A stretch of DNA of 64,000 bases from Paracentrotus lividus (GCA_940671915.1 CALNVZ010003426.1:48318841-48382840), one strand, 5' to 3'. Shown: positions 50,031-61,999, numbered from the stretch's first letter. Notes: generated by a model from the letters alone, not told the origin. A program made the numbers and translations.

Positions 50031-51280
50031 TGCTACTTAAGTTTTCCTGTGAGTTTGGTCTTGCACTCATCGGAGCCAACGCAAGAACTAAACAGAAATA
50101 CCAAACAAACAATCAATAATAACATTTAAAGCATGCTATTTGGCTGATGAAGAATCAGTCTTAGTCAATAGCTGCAAAACAATATCCCACAAATAAATAT
50201 CCTGCATAAAAGAAAAACAATAAAAATTGGTGCATGCAGCCAAAAATGTATTTTGCACCTTACTTGAACCCCTGTCCCTTTGCCATGTTGGGGGGGGGGG
50301 AGGGCAAATTAGAGGGGTGGGAGAAGGGTTCCAGTTGGTTGCAAAATAGATTTTTCGCTGTAAGCACTTAAATTTATTTTCCTTTATTTTAAATGAAGGA
50401 TAACATATATTTGCAAAAATTTTGATTAATAACAAAAAGATTGCACTAATAATTAAAATCATGATCGCAATGCCAGGCATCAAATTCGATGAATGGTGGC
50501 GGCCACTTTGGTCGAAAGCTAGCATACGGATATGCTCCGCTTCTAGCTCGATGTTGGCTATGCTGTTTACGGCATCGAAACGACAAGCCGTAGTTAGGAA
50601 GAATAGCCTACATGTATGTTTCACTCGTCGCAAATATTTAAAATATTTAGAAAATAACATGACATATTTTGCTACTTTATCAAGAAAATATTGTGTAGTG
50701 CCATCTGCGTTTTAATCTACATGTACTAAAATTTAATTAAAGACAGACATTTTTTCAATTTTATAACTTTGACTTTAATAGTTCTCCACTTCTGTCTATG
50801 TATTATTTTTCTTCTTATAAATACTAACATGTGGAAGGTAGGTTAACATTTGTTTATTTTATGCCATTAAAACCAACCAAACAACAACAACATACGCCAT
50901 GTTTACATAACACATCTCTCACACAATCGTGCTGATCGCAATCGCAGGCACTTAATCTCTGTACTGTTTCCATTTCAACTTTTTTCTCAATGCTACCATA
51001 CAAAAATATTTTTGTGAATTGTTAAAAGAATATTTAAATCGCAACCCATCGATAGGTACAGGTACACCATCGCCCCCTGGCTATGCATGAGTGACCTAGG
51101 CATTGTCCGAAAAATCGGCGCAACATACCATGCTGACCCGGTAAGGTTGCATCGAGAAAGGGCAGGGCAAGTGCCGGTGGAACTGAGCTGAAGATAGAGG
51201 TTGTTTATCAGACTTTTTTCATTGTCAATTCAGCAGAAAGAAAATAATTATTATCGGTTTAATAATTTTTCTGATTTTCA
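50031..51280. other. Part of the long TMEM19 intron 1
   Basis: A G run lies at 50290-50300. A - strand open frame of 174 codons over 50136-50660 has no recognisable family and a low-complexity second half. No splice-supported exon was found. Confidence 0.4.
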
Positions 51281-52058
51281 TTAGGGTAGCGCGCCCAGTA
51301 TTCGGTGCCTTAAGGGGAAATCGGCGATAATATGAAAACTTACCTCCTTTAACTGACGATCCATCCACCAGAAGAACGAAAAAATTATACTCTAAAAGAT
51401 TATCAAAATCTTTTAAAATATTTAATTATGATTAAAAAAATATCGCTGATAGAATGAGGAGATATTTTCCGCCCGGCAATCGGTTTTGCAGAATAGTATC
51501 CGGTTAAGCGTGGTTTCCCTATGCGTTTCGATTGCGCAGACGGAAAAACCCACGATGCAAAGCGTCACAACACAAAACCCCGATAATGTGTAGGCGCCGC
51601 ACTCAATGTCTCGGCGAAACCGAAAAGTGGCTAGCGCCCCCTCTAGACAAGGGTGTGTGTTTTTTTTAGGATTGCAAAACATGTGGGGCGAGATGATAAA
51701 ATTCGCTGCGACCAAAGAATAAGTGGAAGTTCCCCGTCATTCTCATACCAAATTCATGGTAGCAGCGCACAGCATTACTTCACAACCCAACCCGGAAGAG
51801 CGGCCAACTCGTTAGTGTTTTCGCTAAGAAATGCTAAAGTGGAAATATCTATGTGATGACGTCCAATTCAGAGTAAGTTTGCAATCTCGTTTTATATTGT
51901 GATTGTGTGATTTTTTGTGGTGTGTTTGATGAATGTTTGATGATTGTTTTGTGAAAGTTTGAAGGCTGATGTGTTTGTGATTTTTTTTTGTTAAAGAAGT
52001 TGAAGTAGCTAACAACCGATTACCGGGAGGGAATCGGGCACTTGGCGCGCTACCCTAA
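51281..52058. mobile_element. Non-autonomous DNA element with GGGTAGCGCGCC ends, about 770 bp
   Basis: Left TTAGGGTAGCGCGCC (51281-51295) and right GGCGCGCTACCCTAA (52044-52058) are exact inverse copies of 15 bases. If TA is the target duplication, the element is 51284-52055 with TA on both sides. Weaker inverse similarity (ggtgcc / gggcac, aatcgg) continues inward. It has no transposase frame and is richer in GC than its surroundings. It lies in TMEM19 intron 1. Confidence 0.75.
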
Positions 52059-52539
52059 TGCAGATGACATTGAAATATTTTTCAAAATATGATAATAAAA
52101 ATAAACAAATATAGACTAAGTAAGGCCTATCAGAGAGAAATGTCACTGGCCATAATAGTCAATTATGACTGATTGCCATTAAACCTAATGCAAGAAGTTC
52201 AAGAAGAAGAAGTGGCAGAAAAATCGGGAGAACTGCCAAAAATCGGTGAGTTTTTCTCTCATTTTGCCTTTAGTCTAACATATCATTTTTATAAATTAAA
52301 TAATAGAGTAGACATCTAATAGATCTAGTTACCAGTAGTAGCTATAATCATGTTAAATTTAAAATTGGCTGAAAATGAGAAAAAAGATACTATATGAGTG
52401 GCCAAACACCCTATCAAGAAAAATTGAAAAAAAAAAAAAAATTGGTCATTTTCACGCAAAAAAAAGTGATTTTCTCTCCCCTTTTTTGTACCGAAATCTT
52501 AATTGGAAAACTTAATTAGACAGATTAATCAGCCGTTAA

Positions 52540-53000
52540 TTGCGCGCGTGTAGTGCGTTAGAGACTTAGCCTTCGCTGCAGACTCTCATCACAGTGCAAG
52601 CGAAGAGAGTGCAGCGCGGCAGTGGCTGAAACGGGCGGTGGGAGCGCCGGGCGGCGCGGGGGGCGAGTAGGTGTCGCGCTGTTCGCGTTGTGTTTGGTTG
52701 GCTCGCGGTAGATTAGAAAGGAACCCGAGACGAGACAGACAAGTGCAATATTTATTATTCAAATCATCCGAAAATAATACTGAAAAAAATAAATAAATAA
52801 AAATAACACATTTCAAAGAAAATAATGAATTCAAACCTTGCCTGTCCTTTTGTTTCACAAACCAATCATCCTGCTTCACTGCTTGCAGCGCCGAGATGCT
52901 CTAGTCTTGCATATCGAGAAGCTCTGTGATCTTGCGCCGAGTGCAGCCCATCGCCCGGCTGGCGGCGCGGCTGCGTCGCGTTCGCGGAAACCAAACTACA
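52540..53000. other. CpG-rich block
   Basis: Two CG-dense patches (about 52560-52720 and 52885-52990) are separated by AT-rich sequence. They may be a promoter for the candidate + strand exons that follow, or part of another mobile element. There is no inverse repeat between them. Confidence 0.35.
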
Positions 53001-53050
53001 TTATGGTGTTTCATTTAACTTATATTTTTTTTTTTCTTCTTCCCTTGCAG

Positions 53051-53457
53051 TGTCCAAAGTGCTTAGTGACTCTTAGTTCTATGGCGGTTGTAAGTATGTA
53101 AACTGGAAATAAGCTGGATTGCATTTTTTTTTGTGAAGGTGCACAGGGATTTAAATTTTAATTTCATAAATCTATTTTAGTTTTTAAAAAATGATATAAA
53201 AATAAAAATAGATGAAAAATAATAATTTGTTCCATTCTTCTTTGAATGAAGTCTGAAAGGTATTGATATTTGTTGTTGATATAGAGAGAAAAAACAACAA
53301 ACAAATCTTGTATAAACCTGTTATATTTTCTTTCTCCCCCCTCCTCCCCTCTCTTTCTCTCTCTCTTTCTCCCTCCCTCTACCACCCCTGCAGGTGACTG
53401 TTTGAGGCAAGACTGAAGACCCAAACCACCATGGCCGGCCAGGTCAAGAAAATCTTG
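53051..53457 (+). other. Candidate 5' exons of an unrecognised + strand gene
   Basis: A 39-base segment (53051-53089) lies between a strong acceptor (ttcttcccttgcag) and a strong donor (gtaagta). A second acceptor (ctaccacccctgcag) ends at 53393. After 37 bases an ATG in a perfect Kozak context (accaccATGGcc, 53431) starts MAGQVKKIL. The frame then runs into poly-A and AT repeats, so the rest of the exon is not readable; a possible donor is CAG|gtcaag at 53442. I do not recognise the product. It would lie inside TMEM19 intron 1 on the opposite strand. Confidence 0.3.
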
Positions 53458-53464
53458 GCGAAAA

Positions 53465-53496
53465 ATTTTAGAAAAAAGAAAAAAAAAAAAAAGAGG

Positions 53497-53530
<34 letters not shown>

Positions 53531-53675
53531 TAATATATATATTATATATATATATATATAATATAATTTTTTTTTATATATATACCTCTCTCTCTCTCTC
53601 TATAATATATTATATATATATATATATATTATATATTATATATATATTTATATATATATATATATATATATTATA
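53465..53675 (+). repeat. Poly-A followed by (AT)n
   Basis: Interrupted A runs to about 53526 are followed by (TA)n and short CT runs to 53672. Very low complexity. Confidence 0.95.
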
Positions 53676-53968
53676 CAAAATTGTCTTTGGATGCGTTATT
53701 TTCTTCGCGCCATCTCTATCTTCAGCGGATGATTTCTTTTGAAAGGTGAGTTTCACAATCCGTCTGCTCATGAACAGTCGTGTTTTTTTCGTCTGTTTCA
53801 GAAAAAGGATTTGAATACATCTTTTTGTCACACCATGAGCACTGACGGAAGAGTGTGACTTCGCCTTTCAATTTTGAGAGCTATGCTCCTTATTATAAAT
53901 CTATGATTTTATGTTTTTGGCATTCTTCTTTATCAACTGTGTTATTCATATAATATATTATTATATAT

Positions 53969-54001
<33 letters not shown>

Positions 54002-54065
54002 GTCTATATATATTTATATATATATATATATTTCCTTTACATCCTAAACTATTTTGTTGTCAAGG

Positions 54066-54823
54066 ATGGGGAAAGAAGAGGGAGAGAAAGTTTGGAAAGT
54101 GATTCAGTGATTCGGGGGGGGGGGGGGGGGGTGAGAAAGAGATGTGTGTAAAAGTGATGTGAAAAGAAAGAGAGAGACGGAGGAGGAGCAGGAAGTACGT
54201 GGTCGGTCCAGGATTTCATAAGGGGGGGGAATGGATTTTTTTTTCGGGGGGGGGGGGGCTGGCGGGATCCACATCTGACAGGGTTTGTAGCTTCATTCAA
54301 GTTGGCTTGGCAGTAGATCTTGGTAGAGTAATACCAGCTGAGGGAGAGAGAGAGAGAGAGAGAGAGAAAACGGTATAAACATCTTGGTATTCTAAGTAAA
54401 ATTTTTTTTATTTTAATTATACGATTTTAATAAAATTTCATTTAAGAAAAGAGACAAATGCAAATTAACCCGCCCGCCCCCCAAAAAAAAAAAAAAAAAT
54501 GGAAGGAGCATCCACCTTTTATTACTTCAAAAGAGGAACATAATTATTTTTTTCATTCAATTTATTCATATATTTTTTTGAGAAATAATCCCACCCCCCC
54601 AAAAAAAAAAAACAAAAACAACAAAAACTCTCACACCGCGCCCTGCCCGGAGCCCTTAACTAAACAAAGTTTTCCATTTTATATTTAAAATTTTAATCTA
54701 TGCCTAACAACACTACTATTAATATTATTACACCAAACCGGTGTCTAGATTTGACGAGACTAATAATCCGCTTAATTATTAAGAACGTGTGTTGTAGTGC
54801 AACGGGCCGTCGTCATCAAACAC
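54066..54823 (+). repeat. First copy of a duplication ending at the assembly gap
   Basis: This stretch, about 750 bases, is nearly identical to 54860-55605, with differences almost only in homopolymer lengths and short GA runs. It ends directly at the N run. It is best explained as a false duplication from overlapping contig ends. Confidence 0.85.
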
Positions 54824-54848
54824 NNNNNNNNNNNNNNNNNNNNNNNNN
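54824..54848. other. Assembly gap of 25 N
   Basis: A fixed-size gap placeholder lies between the two near-identical copies. Confidence 0.99.
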
Positions 54849-54859
54849 ACGAGAGCGCT

Positions 54860-55605
54860 GATGGGAGAGGGAAGAGAAAGTTTGGAAAGTGATTCAGTGA
54901 TTCGGGGGGGGGGGGGGGGTGAGAAAGAGATGTGTGTAAAAGTGATGTGAAAAGAAAGAGAGACGGAGGAGGAGCAGGAAGTACGTGGTCGTCGGTCCAG
55001 GATTCATAAGGGGGGGGGAATGGATTTTTTTTCGGGGGGGGGGGGCTGGCGGGATCCACATCTGACAGGGTTTGTAGCTTCATTCAAGTTGGCTTGGCAG
55101 TAGATCTTGGTAGAAGTAATACCAGCTGAGGGAGAGAGAGAGAGAGGAGAGAAAACGGTATAAACATCTTGGTATTCTAAGTAAAATTTTTTTATTTTTA
55201 ATTAAACGATTTTAAAATTTCATTTATGAAAAGAGACAAATGCAAATTAACGCCCGCCCCCCCCCAAAAAAAAAAAAAAAAAATGGAAGGAGCATCCACC
55301 TTTTATTACTTCAAAAGAGGAACATAATTATTTTTTTCATTCAATTTATTTCTTATATTTTTTTAAGGGAAGAAATAATCCCACCCCCCCCAAAAAAAAA
55401 CAAAACAAAACAACAAAACTCTCACACCGCCCCTGCCCGAGCCCTTAACTAAACAAAGTTTTCCATTTTATATTTAAAATTTTTAATCTATGCCTAACAA
55501 CACTATTAATATTATTAACACCAACCGGTGTCTAGATTTGACGAGACTAATAATCCGCTTAATTAATAGAACGTGTGTTGTAGCAACGGCCGTGTCATCA
55601 ACACA
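54860..55605 (+). repeat. Second copy of the gap-flanking duplication
   Basis: It repeats the order of 54066-54823: tttggaaagtgattcagtga, G run, ggtcggtccagga, ctggcgggatccacatctg, GA run, acggtataaacatcttgg, C/A run, and cggtgtctagatttgacgag. No gene is seen in it. Confidence 0.85.
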
Positions 55606-56142
55606 CAAACCGCATAGCAACACGCACGAGACATCCAGCTAATTTGCTCAAACATGAAAACCCATCTCGGAAGGTCATTTTGGAGGTTAAAATTTCCTTG
55701 GGCATAGCGTGGCTCGCCAAAACTCTGTTTAAAAATCCAAAACATTTCAAATCTTGATTGAATCCATTTTGGAGACTGCAGAATTGTGCCGAACAAGCTT
55801 AAAATATACATTTTGTCCAAAGTCGGCAAAAAAAAGAGCAAAAAAATTGACTTTTGAAGTGAAAAGTTGGTGAGATTCATCTTTCCGAATGTGTACTGCA
55901 TATCGCGGCAGCTGATGAGCTTGTAAGTAGTTCCTCTTGTTTTCATCCCAATTTAATTTCATGTAGACCGAATCACTTTTATAATAATGGATATCCATCC
56001 ACCCCTTGTAAATTTCCATGGCAGCTGAACTAGCATCTACAAAGCTAGCGCACAGGCGCACGCACGTACAAATATGATGTACGTGCGAGCGGGAACAAAG
56101 TACAAATCGAGCGCGCCATCTAGTGCTGAGTGACCATAGCTA

Positions 56143-56577
56143 CCAGTAGGGGGCCGGTCCAGAAAAGCAGATCGTCTGCATAAATACTGACCGTCTGCAT
56201 AAACAAGGACATTTGCCAAATTTTGCCGTCTTCAGTAACAAGGTTTGTCTTCATTTATGAAGACGCCTTTTTTCTTTCGGGACCTAAGGGATTTGGATGG
56301 CAGTTAAGGGATTTAAGAGTGCTAAAATTAGATTCCTTGTCATTAATTACCCCCAGTTCACCGTCTACTTTTATGACTTGTCCATCTTCCCAAGGATATA
56401 AAAGAGATCAAGTGTCAATCACTGTGTTGTAGATATGGGGAGCATGAAACAGTAGAGCTTCAGTGAGTTGAGTTGGAATCAACTGGGAAGCTATTTTTTG
56501 TGTACAGTGTCTTTATAAACAGGGACGAGTCCAGTAATCTGAGACGATCTTTGTTTTTGGACCGGCGCCTCTACTGG
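56143..56577. mobile_element. Non-autonomous DNA element with CCAGTAG ends, 435 bp
   Basis: The left end reads CCAGTAG then ggccggtcca and agatcgtct. The right end, inverted, reads CCAGTAGAGGCGCCGGTCCA and agatcgtct. Inverted similarity spans about 40 bases. The flanking bases are CTA on the left and TTA on the right, compatible with a decayed 3-bp target duplication of the Harbinger type, though this is weak. No open frame. Confidence 0.7.
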
Positions 56578-58660
56578 TTACTGTTTGACAAAATGTTAGG
56601 TGCCCATTAAATAACAAATATAGTTAACGGAGGGAGAAGAAGAACGAGAAGAAGAAGAAGTTATTATAATTGGATTGAAAGGGCAAATTAAAGAAAATAA
56701 TTGTTCTATTCTATTCTCATCACGCCCCACATATGCGTGCAAACATACCGTCAAACGGACTCACGGCATTTGACGCATTCCCCATCGGCCACCCATTCCC
56801 TTTTTTGGCCTGTTATCAAAAATATTGTTACAATTGGGACAAAAATCTTCACAACTCACCTGATTCTAATCCACTAAAAATTCTCGTGTCGGGGCCAGAC
56901 AGTTACGGGATGAACTTTACAAGTTGTTGAAAGTGCTTAACAATTTCGTTCGTAATTCTGTACCTTCCTATCCCACGGCCACTTTCCAGTGAACTGGAGA
57001 TCAGGGAATCACGCACCAGCTAAATATACGTTCGAGCGACGTCTGGAGGCTTCTGCAGCCTTAAACAAGAACTTGAAATAAATAAGAGGGACCAGAACTC
57101 ACTCTTCAATAAACGCATACTAGAATACTACGATAACTATTTGCTGATTGACTTATCGGTGTAACATTGGACGATGTTTTGTTTACCAAATTGCTACAAC
57201 CCAACGATTGACCCCGGATACTCTCAATTGAACCTTCTCATTAACCGGGACTACCGATTCTTCCAGCCCAAAGAAGATTTTTTATCCGAAATGATTTTTC
57301 CAGTGCTAGGTAGTCCCACCAGTCCCAACCGTTACATGATCTTTAAAAAGATACAATGGCCGGATCGAGCTCATTTCACAACGAAGAGGGGCCGGGGGCC
57401 GTGCGCCAAATTTGAATTCTACACTTCCTGTAACACCCCATTTTTCTTACCCCTTGTCATATATCTGCCCCCTCTTTTTTCTTTCCATGTTTCTTTTTTT
57501 TTTTCTTTTTTTCTTTGCTTCTTTGGAGGGGGGGGGGGGGGGTACACGTTAGATGTTTTATTTTCTTCTTGCCCAATCATTAAATACACAACAAAATCGA
57601 GCTGGTCCGCTTTTTGAACTTTTACTTCTTTTTTTCTCTATCTTTTTGTGGGGGGACGGCGGGGGGATTATGATGGGCAAAAAAAAAAAAAAATAAAAAA
57701 AAACAAACCGGCTTTTTGCCCATCATAAGGTCATCAATTTTTTTTATTTTTTTATTTTTTTATTTTTTTATTTTTTTTGTAAAGGGGGGGGGGTGGTGCC
57801 CAGCTTTGCCACCCTGGATACGTGCCTGAGATCCATTAACGTTCTGCAAAGTGGTTTTTTTTTTTTCACCCCAATCATGTAGGAGCCCATTGGTGGCGGG
57901 GGGAAAAAAATGTAACAGAAAGGGAAAGAGAGAGGGGGCGAGAAGAAAGCAGAAGAAAGGATTAATGAGATTGAGAGGAGAAAAAGTTGAAACTGCCCGA
58001 GGGGGGGGGCAAATAATTTGCAGACCAATTTATCAAACAAATCTCGTTTTGAAACAAATAAATTTCCCTGATCCACCACGAGTAAAGATCAAGCTCATTG
58101 CTTGAGTGATCAAAATTAAGACGCCTATATCACGAGACTTAACCGCTCTCTATAGAAAAACATTCTCTTTCCTGCAAGATCCCACACGGAGAACACGTCT
58201 ACGCAAAGCGGTGAGCTTTTTCCCAGTTTTTTTACATTTTTTTTAAACTAAAAAAAAGTAGTTAGACCTACATATTATAGAGTTAGACTAGATCTAAACT
58301 TTTAATATAGGACACTTTTTGAGTAGTACAAACGTCTGATGATTTTAAAAACAAGGCAGAAAAATCGTGCTTTTCAGGGGTGAGCGTCCGCCGTGTATAG
58401 CTACTTGGCGGTGCAAGGTCAATAATAATTGACCATGCAATAAGTGTAAGTGATCACGCCCCAGTGTCAGAGCGTCAGAAGCACGAAGTTGATAATGATC
58501 AACCGAGTGGTGTGGGGCTGTAAAAAGATCACTGTGATTATTGTTTCGACTATCGATAATATATGAGCATTTAGCCTACACTACTGTTTTATTACGGTCC
58601 AAAGGAGGTTGGCCCTTCCCCCACCCCCATTTGTTTTTTAAACAAAATTCGACACACCAA
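56578..58660. other. End of TMEM19 intron 1
   Basis: Holds a + strand open frame (57174-57617) of unknown type, a long T/C/G-run region (57470-57545), and a hairpin of gatgggcaaaaa against ttttgcccatc (57671-57725). G and T homopolymers follow at 57770-57850. Nothing was recognised as an exon. Confidence 0.4.
58411..58455 (+). repeat. Palindromic GTGCAAGGTCAAT repeat, copy 1
   Basis: gtgcaaggtcaat, then aattgaccatgc and aagtgtaagtga. The first two parts are nearly inverse. The same order is present at 60238-60280. Confidence 0.7.
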
Positions 58661-58720
58661 TTCACTTCAGCAGCATACACACCATGGCACACATGGGACT
58701 ACATCCAAATATATTCTTAC

Positions 58721-58868
58721 CATCATAGCCGTAATACGTAAAAGACAACAGTGATATCATCCAAAGGGTGAGTGCAAATGGTATGATTACCAGAGCAGAA
58801 GCAGCTACGATCACCATCTTTACCAGGGAGATCGATTTCTTGTGAGAATTTAGGGTGTTTTCTGGCAT
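58721..58868 (-). CDS. TMEM19: TMEM19, first coding exon
   Basis: Read on the - strand, ATG at 58868-58866 starts MPENTLNSHKKSISLVKMVI. A hydrophobic segment (about residues 18-40) and the motif LSFTYYG follow, then the donor ATG|gtaagaat. Human TMEM19 also has 17 residues before its first membrane segment and the motif TASTYYG, which decides the start. The frame stays open upstream to 58982 with another ATG, but that extension looks unconserved. TMEM19 is a multi-pass membrane protein of the DUF92 family, which includes the plant phytyl-phosphate kinase VTE6; the animal function is not settled. All six exons in this window total 1038 nt (345 codons plus stop), against about 336 residues in human. 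Confidence 0.92.
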
Positions 58869-59099
58869 CGGTCCTTGCCCCTTGGACTTGTTGAACGAAA
58901 TCGTAGGCGTAGAGGGCGCTCTCTTTAATCTGTGCAAAACAATTAACAAAAAACGGGACGGAATTCGAACTGAGTCTAACATTAATTCTCTACTTCAAAT
59001 TCAGGTATCGTATACTTTCCGGCTTTCCTCATTAAATTATGTCAAGGTGCAGATTGTGAGTTTTGTAGAAGAGCTGTCAGCTGATATGTGAATGATACT

Positions 59100-59340
59100 G
59101 TGTGGTGCAACTAGATGTTTCAATTTAATTTCTGCGCGCGAATTACAACGGCAACGCGGTGGTTTGGCCGAGAGAGCTTCGGCGCTGCTGAGCCTGAGGC
59201 TCTGGCCGGGTATGCTGAGCTCCAGCCAGCTGCAAATCGTTTCTCTCCTCCTCTATTCTGTTTCTTGAACTGAGAGTGAGACTGAGCAGCTCAACCAGTA
59301 CCACCGTTTCTCAGGCTTGATAAGGCTACTGCACACTAGA
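59100..59340 (-). promoter_or_regulatory. Possible TMEM19 promoter region
   Basis: This stretch is GC-rich with several CG dinucleotides (gcgcgcg, acgcgg, tcggcgc) in otherwise AT-rich DNA. It lies a few hundred bases upstream of the TMEM19 start codon on the - strand. It could hold the transcription start or a non-coding first exon. No specific core promoter element was recognised. Confidence 0.25.
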
Positions 59341-60237
59341 TCTAGATCTAAACGACTTTCAGCCGTACAACTGACCGATTTTGACTTGTTTTTTCAACAT
59401 CGTCTTTGTCACTTATTCACACATGATACAGCTGCAAACCAACATCAGTCAGTACTGAAAAATGGCTGTCTGTCGCCCTCTTGGTTGCTGAGGAAACTTC
59501 TCAATAATAATTAGCGAAACCAGCTTTAAACCTACCTCAAAATAAATTAAGATAATCTATAGTCCCATTGCAATCACTCATGATATGATGTCAATACTTT
59601 TGTATTGACCTCGTGGACCAAACTGCCATATTTTGGGGGAAATTTTGCAACCTTGTCAATGTTGTTTTATCTGAGGTTTTTCTCCTTTTTGCAATAACTT
59701 TCAGCTCCAAAATTAAGTAGTAGCATAATTATGTGTATGTCATTATAAGACACAGTGAATAGGTTTTGGATAAATTTCAAATCAAAATCATGAAAAAAAA
59801 AATTTAAACATCACTTATTTTTTTGCCCTTTCCCGCCCAAAAACGTGCGGGGAAATTTTCAGAAAGTGGACTTTAAAAAATAATATTTCATCCAAGAAGA
59901 AAGAAAGAAAACTCCAAACATCAGGGATAGTGAAAGGAACATCCAACCACTCAGTTATTGAAGAAAGATAAGTGAAAATGTTATTTTAAAAAGTGAAAAA
60001 TTAAGTTTGTTTTCTGAAAGTTTTCTTACTGAGTCTTGTCATTAGTCCCAGATGGTTCAGTTGCTTGTGTGATTGCAATATGATTCTTCAATTAGATATT
60101 TTTAATTTTGTTTAGCCTTTAGGAGAATTTTTAGACCCTTTTTTGATATGCCACCTTGACTTGGCTGGAGGTGCTCACGACACTTTTCTGCATTGACTTT
60201 CCATTGGTAGTAAACTGCTGCAATAAGGTACTTCCCA

Positions 60238-60280
60238 GTGCAAGGTCAATTATGAATTGACCGTGCATAAGTGTAAGTGA
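60238..60280 (+). repeat. Palindromic GTGCAAGGTCAAT repeat, copy 2
   Basis: gtgcaaggtcaat, aattgaccgtgc, ataagtgtaagtga. It lies just left of the nested mobile DNA that begins near 60330. Confidence 0.7.
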
Positions 60281-60448
60281 CTTATTTATGGTCCTGTTCA
60301 TGATGGTGGTGTGACCATAATTCGCGCGTGACCTTAATTCACGCACGCCGGATATCTGAAAAAGGAATTAATATTTTGAAAATCTGATAGCACCATCAGA
60401 AAGAGGGATCCCAAATTGCTGAAAGGGAAAGTTCACCCGGTCTGTAAC

Positions 60449-60903
60449 CCATTGGTCTACAACCTATTGGTCTACTACTAGTTGGTCTACTCCCATTTGG
60501 TCTACAGCCATTTGGTCCATTGACCAATAGGTCTACTAGGCGATTGGTCCACATCCAATTGGTCTACTAGGCGATTGGTCCACATCCAATTGGTCTACTA
60601 GGCGATTGGTCCACATCCAATTGGTCTACTAGGCGATTGGTCCACATCCAATTGGTCTACTAGGCGATTGGTCCACATCCAATTGGTCTACTAGGCGATT
60701 GGTCCACATCCAATTGGTCTACTAGGCGATTGGTCCACATCCAATTGGTCTACTAGGCGTTTGGTCCATCATCCAATTGGTCTACTAGGCGATTGGTCCA
60801 CAACCAATTGGTCTACTAGGCATTTGGTCCACAACCAATTGGTCTACTAGGCGTTTTGTCACAACCAATTGGTCTACTAGGCGTTTGGTCAACATCCAAT
60901 TGG
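60449..60903 (+). repeat. Left minisatellite arm, 31-bp period
   Basis: About a dozen copies of ggtctactaggcg plus attggtccacatccaatt. The units near the outer edge are single 15-mers with other fillers (acaacct, actacta, actccca). Inner copies are nearly identical, which suggests recent homogenisation. Confidence 0.95.
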
Positions 60904-61599
60904 ATGCATGTACTATGCATCCTTGTCTTATAATTCATGAATTGGACTAGTAATTGCGATCGAGCGCCTCACCCATATACCCCTATTGCTCTCATGTATG
61001 GTGACTTCCGGGGGGGGGGGGGTTGAAATTTCGGCAACCATTAGGTCATGGTAATATCAGTTTAAATCATATTAGCCCTTTTTTCATGTTTCTCAATTTG
61101 AAAATTAATTGGAGCGTCACACTGCGAGCGATAAGCAGGGGGGGGGGGTAAGTTTTCAAAATTTTCCAGCCTTCGGCCAACCATGCACAAGCTCATAAAT
61201 CAGCCGTATAGCGGTACAGGGCGGATCCCGCATTCTCCAATAGGGGGGGGGGGGCGGGAAAATTCTTCATCAAATTTTCCTCGATGAACAGCTTGGAGAC
61301 CTAGGCTCTGGGGGGGGGCGGGTGTCATAAGTCTATAGACATTGAATTTTGAAACCTGTTTCTTTTCAAATTTCATGAACAAGCTAATGTGTTTTTTTTT
61401 TTTAATGAAATGTGAGCGTTACGCGCCAGCCGAAACTTTTGGATATTTATAAACCTGAAAACAGTGCATTTTATTATATATATTTTTTTGGGGGGGGTGC
61501 CTGCTTATTAAAGTAGCCCTACTGATCTAAGTAAAACAATGCGAGCGCGAAGCGCGAGCGAAAAACTACGACCTAGCTTTATTTTCCTTTTATTTTTAG

Positions 61600-61775
61600 T
61601 ATGTTTTTACTTTTCATCTTCTTTCTCTCTCTCTCTCTCTCTCTCTCTTTCCTTTTCTCCTTCCCCTTTTCCTTTCCCTTTCTCTGCTTTTTTCTTCTCT
61701 TTCCCCCCTTTTTGCGCCGCCAATAGGGGTGGGGGGCCACGGCCCCCTCGTCCCCCTAGATCCGCTAGTGGGGTA
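61600..61775. repeat. CT run and fragment of a GGATCYAGGGG-type repeat
   Basis: (CT)n at about 61622-61650 is followed by pyrimidine-rich DNA, then gggccacggcccc and ccccctagatccgctagtgg. The latter is a fragment of the family whose short copy is at 37051-37199. Confidence 0.6.
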
Positions 61776-61999
61776 GGTATAAGATGGTCAATCGGCTCAA
61801 TCATGTATATTTTTCCAAATATTTTAGGGGTTTTTTTTTTGTTTTAATTTTTTGCTCAATTTTTTGCTGATGTATGACGGCCGAAGTTCCAAAAAAAATT
61901 TGCACCAACTCCCTCACGTAGCCCCCCTTAAAATATTATGTCTGCCACTCCCCTATTGAAGAATTGATACAACACATGGTTTGGTTAGCGGATCAGTTA

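Noticed and set aside
50136-50660. 174-codon - strand open frame in TMEM19 intron 1
   Set aside because: No family resemblance, a proline/C-run second half and no matching splice sites. The first part (RFDAVNSIANIELEAEHIRM) is tidy enough to mention but not to call.
57174-57617. 147-codon + strand open frame starting MFCLPNCYNPTIDPGYSQLN
   Set aside because: It ends in T/G homopolymers, shows no known domain and has no supporting splice sites. It may be a degraded mobile-element fragment.
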